Assembly (NCBI RefSeq): GCF_031569985.1
Contig: NZ_JAMQKA010000009.1
Span: 62,001 to 126,000, forward strand
DNA from: JAMQKA01 sp031569985
GTDB taxonomy: Bacteria; Bacteroidota; Rhodothermia; Balneolales; Balneolaceae
Direction of reading: 5' to 3'
Length of the DNA: 64,000 nucleotides
Below, one piece after another: positions 54,139 through 62,509 of this stretch (the first letter of the stretch is position 1; each line of letters starts with the position of its first letter). The notes under the pieces were generated by a model, which saw only the letters and a program-made list of their open reading frames with translations, was not told the origin of the DNA and ran no database searches. Position numbers and translations under genes: made by a program.

Positions 54139-54233
54139 GAAGGATTGAATGATAGAAGGATTGAGGGATTGAGGGATTGAAGGAAAGAATGCTTGAGGTT
54201 GTGATTCTCTACTCTTCAAACATTCAATCCTTC
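54139..54233. repeat. GGATTGA repeats forming an inverted pair
   Basis: GGATTGA units recur four times between 54141 and 54180; AAGGATTGAATG (54140-54151) is matched by CATTCAATCCTT (54221-54232). The hairpin sits between two convergent stop codons (54138 and 54260) and may serve as terminator for both. Confidence 0.6.
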
Positions 54234-54259
54234 AACAAATCAATCCCTCTTAACCCTTC

Positions 54260-55783
54260 TTACTGCTTCCAGAAGGTCGGTGTAAAGATCAGCAACACCG
54301 TAAAGACCTCCAGCCGTCCCACCATCATGAGCATAATCAGCAGCCATTTCCCAAGGTAGGGGACATGTGCAAAGTTATCGGTAGGCCCAAAATCACCCCA
54401 GCCCGGACCAATATTCCCCAGGCAGGCGATACTTGCCCCGGTAGCCGAGAGCAGATCATAGCCAAAAGCCGTGATGATAAGCGTTCCGATCCCGAAGATA
54501 AGGATGTAGAAAATGAAGAAACTGAGTACCGTACGCTGGATATTGTGATCCACAATTTTATCACCAATACGGATCGGCAGAATTGCCTTGGGGTGGATGA
54601 TCTGCTTGATCTCACGGAACGTATTCCTAATAATGATAAGCCAGCGAATCATTTTGATGCCACCGCCAGTGGAGCCCGCACAACCTCCTGTAAAGAATAG
54701 CAGGAAGAGGGCAAACGCCCCGAGCGGGTACCATAGTTCATAATCGCTGGTTCCAAATCCCGTAGTTGTGACAATAGAAACCACCTGGAAAGAGCCGTAT
54801 CGCAACGCTTCGCCCACAGAATAACTATTGAAAAGAAACAGGGACAAACTCACGAGAAGCGTACCGCCAAGGACCACCAACGAGTAAAAACGGACCTCCC
54901 GGTTGTCCAAAAAGGAATCGGTGTCCCCCTTCAGCAGGCGGAAGTGCAGCGCAAAGTTGATACCGGCCAGGAACATAAACAGGGTTATTACAAGATCAAT
55001 ATAGACCGAATCAAAAGCGGCGATGCTGGCATTTTTAGTCGAAAACCCCCCTGTGGCCAGCGTGGCAAACGCGTGGTTGAGTGAATCAAACCAGTCCATT
55101 GAGGGGTGAATCCAAAGCAGTAGAAACTCTACCGCAGTAAAAGCCACATACACCACCCAAAGTAGTTTGGCTGTCTCCTGCACTCGCGGTGTGAGTTTGT
55201 CAGTGGTTGGACCCGGTGATTCTGCCTGGAACAGCTGCATTCCCCCAATACCCAACAATGGCAGGATAGCAATTGAAAGCACGATTATGCCCATGCCGCC
55301 CAGCCAATGTGCCAGCGACCGCCAGAACAGCATACTCCTCGGAATCGCCTCAATCTGTGGATTATGAAAACCGTCGCTGGTAGTGCCGCCCAGGATCGTC
55401 GCCCCGGTGGTGGTGAGACCGCTCATCGTTTCAAATACCGCGTCCGTATAACTGGGGATTATCCCGGAAATAACAAAGGGCAGGGCCCCTACGAGCGAAA
55501 GAAAAAGCCAGGTCAGGCTCACTACCAGGAATCCCTCCCGTATGCGCAACTCGTTTTCCGGTTTGAAGAAGTAATAAAGGGCTCCTCCCACAGCAAAGGC
55601 GATGGAGGCGGAATACAGGAAGGAGTGCCAGGTCGTCCCCTCGTAGACCAAGTCTACAGCAACGGGAATCAACAGGGCAAACCCTAAAAAGAAGACAAAT
55701 GATCCCAGGATCCCCAGAACGGTAAGGATGTCAATCTTGGGGCGGTTCAGGCTTTTTTTGATCTGTGTTTGGGATATGGCCAT
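54260..55783 (-). CDS. trkH: Trk-type potassium uptake channel subunit TrkH
   Basis: Inner-membrane K+ channel subunit. 507 residues with four membrane-pore-membrane repeats. Pore signatures: VFETMSGLTTTGATIL, HAFATLATGGFSTKNASI, QVVSIVTTTGFGTSDYELW and ACLGNIGPGWGDFGP, each giving part of the selectivity filter; FFTGGCAGSTGGGIKMIRW is a typical TrkH segment. Its start overlaps the trkA stop (TAATG), so the two subunits are co-translated. Confidence 0.96.
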   Translation of the reverse strand: MAISQTQIKKSLNRPKIDILTVLGILGSFVFFLGFALLIPVAVDLVYEGTTWHSFLYSASIAFAVGGALYYFFKPENELRIREGFLVVSLTWLFLSLVGALPFVISGIIPSYTDAVFETMSGLTTTGATILGGTTSDGFHNPQIEAIPRSMLFWRSLAHWLGGMGIIVLSIAILPLLGIGGMQLFQAESPGPTTDKLTPRVQETAKLLWVVYVAFTAVEFLLLWIHPSMDWFDSLNHAFATLATGGFSTKNASIAAFDSVYIDLVITLFMFLAGINFALHFRLLKGDTDSFLDNREVRFYSLVVLGGTLLVSLSLFLFNSYSVGEALRYGSFQVVSIVTTTGFGTSDYELWYPLGAFALFLLFFTGGCAGSTGGGIKMIRWLIIIRNTFREIKQIIHPKAILPIRIGDKIVDHNIQRTVLSFFIFYILIFGIGTLIITAFGYDLLSATGASIACLGNIGPGWGDFGPTDNFAHVPYLGKWLLIMLMMVGRLEVFTVLLIFTPTFWKQ

Positions 55784-57132
55784 TATTGAAAAAGCGAGGT
55801 GATTTTATCGACAGCTTCCGGCAGGCAGAACACAATGACGCGGTCGTTTGCTTTAATCTGGGACTGACCGGTAGCTATTTCCACGGACCCGTTGCGCTGT
55901 ATGCCGCCGATGACACAACCCTGGGGGAAGCCAATTTTCTGTATCGGCTTTTTAACTACTTTGGAGCCGGGCGCTGCTTGTAGTTCAATGACCTCAGCCT
56001 TGATACCCTGCAGGGCAGTGACCGAAATGACGCGTCCCCGGCGAACGTAGCGGTGTATTTCGTTGGAGGCCGCCGACTTCTTATTAATGGCAGCATCCAG
56101 CCCGATCGTCTGGCTCAGGGGGATGTAATCCGATTTGGAAACCAGGGCCACCGTTTTCTTAACCTCAAGGTGCTTGGCCATCAGGCAGGAGATAATATTC
56201 GATTCCTCGTCATCAGTAACAGAAATAAAAGCGTCGGTATCGGAAATACCCTCTGTGGCAAGCAGGTCCGGATCGGTAGGGTTACCGTTGAGTACCAGCA
56301 CATCTTTAAGGTCTTGTGCCAGCTCAACAGCAATGTCATAATCAGGTTCAATAAGCTTGATGGTCCAGCTCTTTTCCTGGCTGCAGAGCATCCGCGCCAC
56401 CATCTCACCCACAGGAGTACCTCCGGCAATCATGATGGTGTTGATCTCGGTTTCGATCTTGCCAGTAGTCTTAATCACATTTGGAATTGACTCTGTCTGG
56501 GCCAGCACAAAAATTTGATCAAGTGCCTGCAGCCGCACCGTACCGCTCGGGATGATGGTGAGCCCCCGCCGCGCTATTGCCACCACACGGAAGGTTATTT
56601 CGGAGAACTCTTCGGCATACTCACTCAGGGTCTTGCCAACAAGTGGTGAATTTTTCTCCAGCCGCAGCCCGATAAGCTGCATCTTGTCATCCGCCAGGTT
56701 GATCACATCCGTGGCTGTGGAGCGTTTGATTAGCTGAACAATCTCCTGCGCAGCACTGAGCTCCGGATGGATCATCACGTCAATACCCAGGTCGGTGGGT
56801 TTTAGCGGAGAGTTGGGCCGGGAGAGTTCGTCATTGCGAATCCGGGCGATGACCATCTGTGTCCCGAGACGCTTGCTCAGCATAGAGGCGATCATATTCA
56901 CCTCATCGATGCTGGTCACCGCAATTGTGATATCGGCCTCTTTTACGCCGGCATCGACTAGATCTTTGGCTGAAGTAGCATTCCCCTCGTGGCAGAGCAC
57001 GTCGAGGTTTTCTGTTACCTTGTTGAGTGAATCCTTATCGCGGTCAAGGACAATGACATCGTGCTTCTCCTTGGAGAGCACGCTGGCAAGGTCATATCCT
57101 ATTTCCCCGGCGCCGATTATTACAATCTTCAA
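55783..57132 (-). CDS. trkA: Trk potassium uptake regulatory subunit TrkA
   Basis: Cytoplasmic NAD-binding subunit that gates TrkH. 449 residues in two RCK repeats: first N-domain MKIVIIGAGEIGYDLASVLSKEKHDVIVLDRD with GxGxxG, a TrkA_C domain (LRLEKNSPLVGKTLSEYAE), second N-domain TIMIAGGTPVGEMVARML and second TrkA_C domain (IELQAAPGSKVVKKPIQKIGFPQGCVIGGI). The overlapping trkH completes the uptake system. Confidence 0.96.
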   Translation of the reverse strand: MKIVIIGAGEIGYDLASVLSKEKHDVIVLDRDKDSLNKVTENLDVLCHEGNATSAKDLVDAGVKEADITIAVTSIDEVNMIASMLSKRLGTQMVIARIRNDELSRPNSPLKPTDLGIDVMIHPELSAAQEIVQLIKRSTATDVINLADDKMQLIGLRLEKNSPLVGKTLSEYAEEFSEITFRVVAIARRGLTIIPSGTVRLQALDQIFVLAQTESIPNVIKTTGKIETEINTIMIAGGTPVGEMVARMLCSQEKSWTIKLIEPDYDIAVELAQDLKDVLVLNGNPTDPDLLATEGISDTDAFISVTDDEESNIISCLMAKHLEVKKTVALVSKSDYIPLSQTIGLDAAINKKSAASNEIHRYVRRGRVISVTALQGIKAEVIELQAAPGSKVVKKPIQKIGFPQGCVIGGIQRNGSVEIATGQSQIKANDRVIVFCLPEAVDKITSLFQ

Positions 57133-57265
57133 AAGTAAATAAGTTTATCAACGTTCATTCAAATAATGCTATAAAAGTGAAAAGGCATTATTGAAAAGTC
57201 AAAAACAAGACCAAGTATAAAGAATTTCAGGCTGGAACTAAATAATTAGATGGACCCTTTAATCA
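57133..57265. other. Upstream region of trkA before the hairpin element
   Basis: 133 bp, AT-rich, expected to hold the trkA promoter. No clear motif or gene. Confidence 0.35.
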
Positions 57266-57520
57266 AAATAGTGCTCGATGAACCCACCCCGCTTTTGTTT
57301 CGCAACCCCACGAAACAAAACCACCCCTCCCGGGAGGGGACTCGTTCGAGGTTGTAGGAGACATTAGCTCGATTTCAACTTTGAGCCTATTTCAATATGG
57401 AATTGAGATTCCTTGATATAATGCGGCTCATATAAATCCCCACCTCGGAACCTCGGAGGGGACCATGCTACTTCCTCCAGAAGTAGCATGCGGGGTGGGT
57501 TTCCAGGGCAGAAATCCAAA
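57266..57520. repeat. Hairpin-rich element, copy A (left of DUF559 gene)
   Basis: 255-bp unit with short inverted ends AACCCACCCCGC (near 57290) and GCGGGGTGGGTT (near 57490-57501). It contains nested hairpins: TTTTGTTTCG/CGAAACAAAA, the palindrome CCCCTCCCGGGAGGGG, a CCTCGG.ACCTCGGAGGGG pair, and CATGCTACTTC/GAAGTAGCATG. From CAACTTTGAGCC onward about 130 bp are nearly identical to copy B. No coding sequence of its own. Confidence 0.85.
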
Positions 57521-57572
57521 ATTAGCAATTAATTTGTAAGGATCTGCCTTCTCAGCGGTCTATTAAACAGCT

Positions 57573-57941
57573 ATGAGTCCAAAACCTTTGCCATATAATC
57601 CCAAACTCGTTCCCCTGGCCCGCAAGCTGCGTAATAATAGCACCCTTACTGAAGTACTCCTCTGGAAGAAGCTCCGAAGCAAGCAAATGCTGGGCAAAGA
57701 CTTCGACCGCCAGAAACCGATTGGTAACTATATCGTTGATTTCTTCTGCCGCGAACTAATGCTGGCCATTGAGATTGACGGGGCCAGTCACCAGTTCAAC
57801 GGGGAGCAGGACCTACAACGCCAACAGGAGCTGGAGGCAATGGGCGTAGAATTTCTACGTTTCAGGGACTGGGAAGTAAAGAAGGAGATGGACGAAGTGA
57901 TTAAGGCCATCCGTTGGAAGGTGAAGCAACTGGAAGGGTAG
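57573..57941 (+). CDS. DUF559/Vsr-like PD-(D/E)XK endonuclease
   Basis: 122 residues. ARKLRNNSTLTEVLLWKKLRSKQMLGKDFDRQKPIGNYIVDFFC and LAIEIDGASHQFNGEQDLQRQQELEAMGVEFLRFRDWEVKKEMDEVIKAIRWKV form the complete DUF559 fold. D56 and E67-I-D69 occupy the nuclease active-site positions. It is related to very-short-patch-repair nucleases; real substrate unknown. The gene is enclosed by two copies of a 255-bp hairpin element in direct orientation (53 bp upstream and 35 bp downstream), and a decayed relative precedes a third copy at 61.2 kb. Confidence 0.88.
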   Translation: MSPKPLPYNPKLVPLARKLRNNSTLTEVLLWKKLRSKQMLGKDFDRQKPIGNYIVDFFCRELMLAIEIDGASHQFNGEQDLQRQQELEAMGVEFLRFRDWEVKKEMDEVIKAIRWKVKQLEG

Positions 57942-57976
57942 GAGGCTGAGTATCTGTGATAATGCCAAGTGAATTG

Positions 57977-58233
57977 AAATAGTGCTCGATGAACCCACCC
58001 CACTTTTGTTTCGCAACCCCACGAAACAAAACCACCCCTCCCGGGAGGGGACTCGTTCAAAGTGGTATGAATTCAATAGCACGATTTCAACTTTGAGCCT
58101 ATTTCAATATGGAATTGAGATTCCTTGATATAATGCGGCTCATATAAATCCCCACCTCGGAACCTCGGAGGGGACCATGCTACTTCCTCCAGAAGTAGCA
58201 TGCGGGGTGGGTTCCCAGGGGCAGAAATCCAAA
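57977..58233. repeat. Hairpin-rich element, copy B (right of DUF559 gene)
   Basis: 257 bp, same orientation as copy A. Identical to A over the first 80 bp apart from about two changes, different in a block of about 35 bp (58059-58080 region, AAAGTGGTATG instead of GAGGTTGTAGG), then again nearly identical to the end (GCAGAAATCCAAA). It begins 35 bp after the endonuclease stop codon. Confidence 0.88.
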
Positions 58234-58540
58234 TTCAATAATTAGAAAGCGGTAAACTTGTATCCAAGACAGTATTCAAGAGTGAACATGCGCTTTCCGT
58301 TCAAGTTCGGTTTTACTCCTAACCGCGGTACCACGCCTTGTAGGATACGTTTATCAGTGGATATCCTGCCTATCTTTTACTGGCTGATCAAAGTTCATAT
58401 TCTTTAAATTCGATAATTTGCGTTAAAAGGAAAGCTTCCTGTGGTAAAAACAAAAGTGAAGAGATGGAATTTTTAGTTGGCATTATCCCAATAAAATTGT
58501 TTTATAAAACAACATCCTAACCAAAAAATCGGGGGTAAGC
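58234..58540. other. Gene-free stretch before the DoxX gene
   Basis: 307 bp with no gene, RNA or clear hairpin. It should contain the promoter of the DoxX-family gene; no motif could be assigned. Confidence 0.35.
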
Positions 58541-58951
58541 ATGTTAAAACGTCTTAAGTCAACTAATTTAACCGAATTTGCAGATACCGGAATTGCACTG
58601 CTCATCTTACGGGTAGTCACATCATTTGCTATGATTTTCGGCCACGGCTGGGGTAAGCTGGTGAACGTTTTCAGCGGTAACTTCCAGTTTCTTGATCCCA
58701 TCGGCCTGGGGCCAACGCTCTCTCTTATCCTAGCTGCGTTCGCCGAAGGTATCTGTTCCCTCTTGGTTATGTTCGGCTTTTATGCACGTGGGGCAGCATT
58801 GGTCCTTGTTATAAATATGTCAGTAGCCTTTTTGTTTGTGCATCTCTTTAACGATCCATTCGGCCGAATGGAGCTCCCACTGGTTTACCTGGTCATTTTC
58901 CTCACCATTTTCCTCCTCGGACCCGGTAAATATTCGATAGACAGCAAATAA
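58541..58951 (+). CDS. DoxX-family membrane protein
   Basis: 136 residues with four hydrophobic helices. IALLILRVVTSFAMIFGHGWGKLVNVF followed by GLGPTLSLILAAFAEGICSLLVMFGFYARGAALVLVINMSVAFLFVH is the DoxX pattern (R in helix 1, HG..K after it, EG in helix 2). DoxX proteins often work with redox partners in the membrane; none is adjacent. A terminator follows at 58982. Confidence 0.88.
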   Translation: MLKRLKSTNLTEFADTGIALLILRVVTSFAMIFGHGWGKLVNVFSGNFQFLDPIGLGPTLSLILAAFAEGICSLLVMFGFYARGAALVLVINMSVAFLFVHLFNDPFGRMELPLVYLVIFLTIFLLGPGKYSIDSK

Positions 58952-58981
58952 AGCCACCTGAGAATATTATTATCTAAATAG

Positions 58982-59010
58982 GGAGTGGTGTAAATACCAC
59001 TCCTTTTTTT
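58982..59010 (+). terminator. Rho-independent terminator after DoxX gene
   Basis: GGAGTGGT (58982-58989) pairs with ACCACTCC (58996-59003), loop of six, followed by seven T residues. Confidence 0.92.
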
Positions 59011-59136
59011 ATATCAGGGACAGCTCAGTAGGTAGGAGTTACCATATATAAGGTAATTGTTATCCTCAGGCACAGTTCCACATCGTTGATTCTTTTTTTT
59101 ATGACTCGTTTCCCAGCTACTTATCATTGTTAATTG

Positions 59137-59967
59137 TTAAAGTGGCGTTCCCTTCGGTGGATTGGGCTGAGGAAAACCGCGGTTCATATTCCAGGGGAAC
59201 GATTGAAAGGGAAAGTCGCCCGAGAGGTGACCGGGAATGGTTGTGATTCTCGCTTCTGACGGCAGGCCATTTTGAATTAAAGGGTGATGTATGAGTGAAG
59301 GCAGCTGTTGCAGCTTTTCTACCGAAAGACCACTCCGTAGGGCACGAATAACAATTTTGTCGGCCTGCCACGGGGGCGTCACTGAGGTCATCTGGGATAA
59401 AGTACTGATAGCTGTAGCCAGTTCAGGTAATCCCACATTTGGGGGAAGTGAACGGTTTGAGAGACTATGGAGTATAGTTTTTGCGGCTGATGCCGAGGCA
59501 GAATTTTCGTTTACCTTTGATATTGCGACAGTTAATTCATTGCGAAATTCTGTGTGGGATGCTGTCTGGACCGGTAAATCACGATTTTCTGCAAGCCATG
59601 AATCGATCATATCTGCAGCACGGATAGTCCGTTCCTGGATTGTGAGGACATTAGACTCTATACGATCCGGAGAAATACCCTTCGCAAAACCTTCGTAACT
59701 CTTGTTGAACACCTGTTTGTATGGTAGTCCATTACGGGCCAGTTCGGTTGCAGAACGAAGAATAGTGACCAGCGTTTGATCAGGAAGATTATTTTGTTCA
59801 GCGCGGTTGGATAGTTCGTTCAGCATAGATACTTCTATGCCCGCCTCCCTGGCCTCATTTATCGTTTCGGCCGGATTGAAATCCTGGCCACATACTTCTG
59901 AAAATGAGACTGCAACCAGGATTAATCCAGTGCTGACCCAAAGCATTATGTTGATATACCATCTCAA
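59137..59967 (-). CDS. Secreted helical protein of unknown function
   Basis: 276 residues, not recognised. Signal peptide (INIMLWVSTGLILVAVSFSEVCG, then QDFNPAE). The body is mostly helical (ETINEAREAGIEVSMLNELSNRAEQ; LVTILRSATELARNGLPYKQVFNKSYEGFAKGI), with regular 'LP..Q' turns reminiscent of repeats of about 40 residues. The last 40 residues are Pro, Gly and aromatic rich and probably unstructured. No catalytic motif seen. Confidence 0.65.
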   Translation of the reverse strand: MRWYINIMLWVSTGLILVAVSFSEVCGQDFNPAETINEAREAGIEVSMLNELSNRAEQNNLPDQTLVTILRSATELARNGLPYKQVFNKSYEGFAKGISPDRIESNVLTIQERTIRAADMIDSWLAENRDLPVQTASHTEFRNELTVAISKVNENSASASAAKTILHSLSNRSLPPNVGLPELATAISTLSQMTSVTPPWQADKIVIRALRSGLSVEKLQQLPSLIHHPLIQNGLPSEARITTIPGHLSGDFPFQSFPWNMNRGFPQPNPPKGTPL

Positions 59968-60135
59968 GGTTATGGGACATTATAGTTGTCTGTGATGATC
60001 TGTAAGTATGACGCACGAAATTGGAGAAGGTTACTATTTAATTTTTGGTTACTTGAATTATGTATGGAAAGGGAAGCACTTCGTCATCGCACGTCGCCTT
60101 GATATCGCGACAAAACTCAAAATAGATGGAAAATG

Positions 60136-60165
60136 GGAAAGGCCTGCACCGGGCAGGCCTTTTCC
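60136..60165. terminator. Terminator for the minus-strand DUF4382 gene
   Basis: GGAAAGGCCTGC (60136-60147) pairs with GCAGGCCTTTTCC (60153-60165) around a short loop, 22 bp beyond the DUF4382 stop. T-rich on the far side when read on the minus strand. Confidence 0.75.
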
Positions 60166-60186
60166 ACTAAATATTTCTATTCTGGT

Positions 60187-60996
60187 CTATTTCTGGGATA
60201 GCTCAATAGTACCAATGTCATTGTTCTCACCTTCCGTGACACTCACACCAGTTTCTTCAGAGGAGCTAAACTCTTCGTTCCGGGGATCAATTGCGACGTC
60301 ATATGTGCCCCCTTCAAGCCCCATAAGGGTGAACTCACCGCTGGTTGTATCGGCAATGGTCGTGGAAAGGGTGTCGCTGCCGGAAATAGCGTAGACCACC
60401 GGTTTCGCTTCTGCCTGAGCCACTGTGCCTGCTATGTTGCCGGTTACAGCCAAATTGGTTGCACGGATAACCGGTTGAAGCAGGTATGAAACAGAATTGC
60501 TCTGGCCAGCTTTTACTACCGAACGGCTTGCGTCAAAGTCGAGCAACAGGATATAGGTGATATTTTCCTCGATTTCGGCGTTAACATTTAACTTAACACC
60601 GGTTTGGCTGCCACTGGGGACCATCATTTCATGGGTTTCACCGTCTATGACAACATTATGGCCCTCATCTGCAAGTATCAGTCGAATTTGCTGGTAAGTA
60701 CCGGCTTCAAGCGTGGTATCACCTAAAACTGTATAAGCGCCGTTGGTTAGTTCCAGCAGGTTATAGGTTTCCTGAGGTTCGCTGATAGTGGACCAGCCGT
60801 CCTGGGAACCTTCTCTGTTAACTTCAACTCGTTCAATATTGACATTTACCTGGTCGGCGCTGTCAATGGGAGCGTCATGCATTCTTACCTCGAGAGTTCC
60901 CATACCGGTATCGGAATTGGTTCCGCAGCCAACTGCAAATAGGATAAGTCCGGAAATAAGTAAAATGGGAAGTCGTAGCAGTTTAGTCTGTATCAT
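60187..60996 (-). CDS. DUF4382 domain lipoprotein
   Basis: 269 residues. Lipoprotein signal with lipobox VGC (ISGLILFAVGCGTNSD). Then the DUF4382 domain: GTLEVRMHDAPIDSADQVNVNIERVEVNREGSQ, LLELTNGAYTVLGDTTLEAGTYQQIRLIL and LLLDFDASRSVVKAGQSNSVSYLLQPVIRA. A C-terminal carboxypeptidase-regulatory-like domain follows (NIAGTVAQAEAKPVVYAISGSD... FTLMGLEGGTYDVAIDP). Envelope-anchored and beta-rich; role unknown, common in marine and saline bacteria. Confidence 0.85.
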   Translation of the reverse strand: MIQTKLLRLPILLISGLILFAVGCGTNSDTGMGTLEVRMHDAPIDSADQVNVNIERVEVNREGSQDGWSTISEPQETYNLLELTNGAYTVLGDTTLEAGTYQQIRLILADEGHNVVIDGETHEMMVPSGSQTGVKLNVNAEIEENITYILLLDFDASRSVVKAGQSNSVSYLLQPVIRATNLAVTGNIAGTVAQAEAKPVVYAISGSDTLSTTIADTTSGEFTLMGLEGGTYDVAIDPRNEEFSSSEETGVSVTEGENNDIGTIELSQK

Positions 60997-61149
60997 AATA
61001 GCCTATCGATTTTTTAAAATTAATTGTAGATGATGTTTTTACCGTCTGTGTTTATATATGAAGATTATGACAGGAAATGGTTACAAATTTTTAATGTTTT
61101 ACATTCTATAGCTACCTTTTCAGTGGTTTAAAGGCCTTCAACGCCTGAA

Positions 61150-61250
61150 GGTGAAAGAGTTCAGCGTTTCATGGACCGGGAAGTAAAGAAGATGAGAGGC
61201 GAAGTTCTCAGGGCCATTCTCCGGAAGGATAGAGGCTGGTTATCTGAGTT
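61150..61250 (+). pseudogene. Decayed 3' end of a second DUF559 gene
   Basis: GTTTCATGGACCGGGAAG then TAAAGAAGATGAGAGGCGAAG and CAGGGCCATTCTCCGGAAGG align with the last 90 bp of the intact DUF559 gene (57860-57935: GTTTCAGGGACTGGGAAG, TAAAGAAGGAGATGG, AAGGCCATCCGTTGGAAGG). Several frameshifts and stops are present. As in the intact locus, a hairpin element starts a few tens of bases downstream. Confidence 0.7.
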
Positions 61251-61268
61251 AGTTTTCTTGGTGAAATG

Positions 61269-61510
61269 AAATAGTGCCTTGTGAACCCACCCCGCTTTTG
61301 TTTCACAAATCCACGAAACAAAACCACCCCTCCGAGGAGGGGACTCGCACGAGGTTGTGTGAGACATTAGCTCGAATTTAACATTGAGCCTATTTTAATC
61401 TGAAACTGAGATTCCTTATTAAAACTCAGCTCATATAAATCCCCTCCTCGGAGGGGACCACGCTGCTTCGTCCAGAAGCAGAGTGTGGGGTGGGTTCCCA
61501 GAGCACCAAG
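61269..61510. repeat. Hairpin-rich element, copy C
   Basis: 242 bp, same orientation as copies A and B but more diverged. It keeps AAATAGTGC, AACCCACCCCGCTTTTGTTT, ACGAAACAAAACCACCCCTC, GAGACATTAGCTCGA (shared with copy A only), ACTGAGATTCCTTAT, CTCATATAAATCCCC and GGGGTGGGTTCCCAG. The hairpin arms carry compensating changes (CTGCTTCGTCCAGAAGCAG), which points to selection on structure. It follows a DUF559 gene remnant. Confidence 0.82.
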
Positions 61511-61569
61511 CTATTGGCTGTAGTGGATTAAGAAGAACTTACTTCAGTTATCAGAAAAGTTGCTGGATA

Positions 61570-62289
61570 TCAGCCTGGTTGTAACGGTTGGGGCATCCAC
61601 TCAACGAACTGTTCACGCTCAGGCGGGTTATCCATCCAGGAAACATCGGGCTGGAGAAAATCAAAGCATTCCTCTACGGTGTACAATTTAGGGATCTGCA
61701 AATTCCAGGGATTACCGCTGCTGCTCGTCCAGCAGATTTTCTCGTGTTCAGCAATCCACGTGGCCAGGGACAACTGCTGGCGTACATCCTGTTCCAGGTA
61801 TGCAATGACAGCCTCGCGCTCCCCGTCTGCCCACAACTGAGGGGCCTTGGAGCCGTCCATATTTGTTACCAGTGTCCCGCCCGAGAGCCGAATTTCCTTG
61901 AGCTTTCCAGCCAGTCCAGCTCCGGCCAGCGCCTTCTGCAGCCCCAGGTACCATCCTTTTTGGAAGGTGACATAGAGCATAAGGTCGTGGTGGGAGAGGG
62001 CCAGCCTGGCAGATCGGGGGAGCTGTCCGGCACTGTGGGCCAACACCGGGAAGTCAAAGGCACACCCGTTCCATGTGGCGATGCCGTAGCCTTCTGAAGC
62101 GATGGTGCCAAGCAGGTCAAGCAGCTCCTGCGACTGGGATCGGCTCAGCGCCGGATCGCCTTCAAAGACTTCAATGTTCTCCCTGTCGCCGAACGCAACG
62201 GCGGCACAGCTTATCTCCAGGGCGTCCAGGTCCCGGCTGCCCTCTGGCAGGGGCGTGGCAAGTTCGATATCAAAAGAGGCTAGTTTCAT
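61570..62289 (-). CDS. DEDD-type 3'-5' exonuclease (RNase H-like fold)
   Basis: 239 residues. Exonuclease motifs: ExoI FDIEL with D7 and E9, ExoII WNGCAFDFPVL, and ExoIII YLEQDVRQQLSLATW with Tyr four residues before Asp, i.e. DEDDy type. SHHDLMLYV fits the region between II and III. Resembles predicted DnaQ/PolB-like exonucleases. The gene is clearly GC-richer than its neighbours and has its own codon bias, pointing to transfer. It could degrade single-stranded DNA or RNA; partner unknown. Confidence 0.75.
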   Translation of the reverse strand: MKLASFDIELATPLPEGSRDLDALEISCAAVAFGDRENIEVFEGDPALSRSQSQELLDLLGTIASEGYGIATWNGCAFDFPVLAHSAGQLPRSARLALSHHDLMLYVTFQKGWYLGLQKALAGAGLAGKLKEIRLSGGTLVTNMDGSKAPQLWADGEREAVIAYLEQDVRQQLSLATWIAEHEKICWTSSSGNPWNLQIPKLYTVEECFDFLQPDVSWMDNPPEREQFVEWMPQPLQPG

Positions 62290-62509
62290 GAAATCTCCTA
62301 TCTGGTTGAAAAATCATGAAAGGATACAATTTTGAATGTGCAATCGAAAACTTAGATCGGGTATAACCAGGCAATTAGCAATAACGAGTCTCCTCTGTGG
62401 AAGCGATGCCGATCGGAGGGAGGCGGGGGGAGCTGAATAATTATTTGCTAAGCTACGTAATGAGTATTTTTTTAATAAAAACTCTTTCAAACTATTTATG
62501 GCAGCTTAA
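62290..62509. other. Spacer between exonuclease and SIR2 genes
   Basis: 220 bp with the divergent starts of the GC-rich exonuclease and the AT-rich SIR2 operon. A G-rich patch (GGAGGGAGGCGGGGGGAG, 62416-62433) marks the change in composition and may be a recombination border. Short open frames here are antisense or out-of-frame shadows. Confidence 0.4.

Noticed and set aside
57266..61510. CRISPR array
   Set aside because: The repeats are about 250 bp, widely and irregularly spaced and internally structured, with no short regular repeat-spacer pattern. No CRISPR was seen anywhere in the window.
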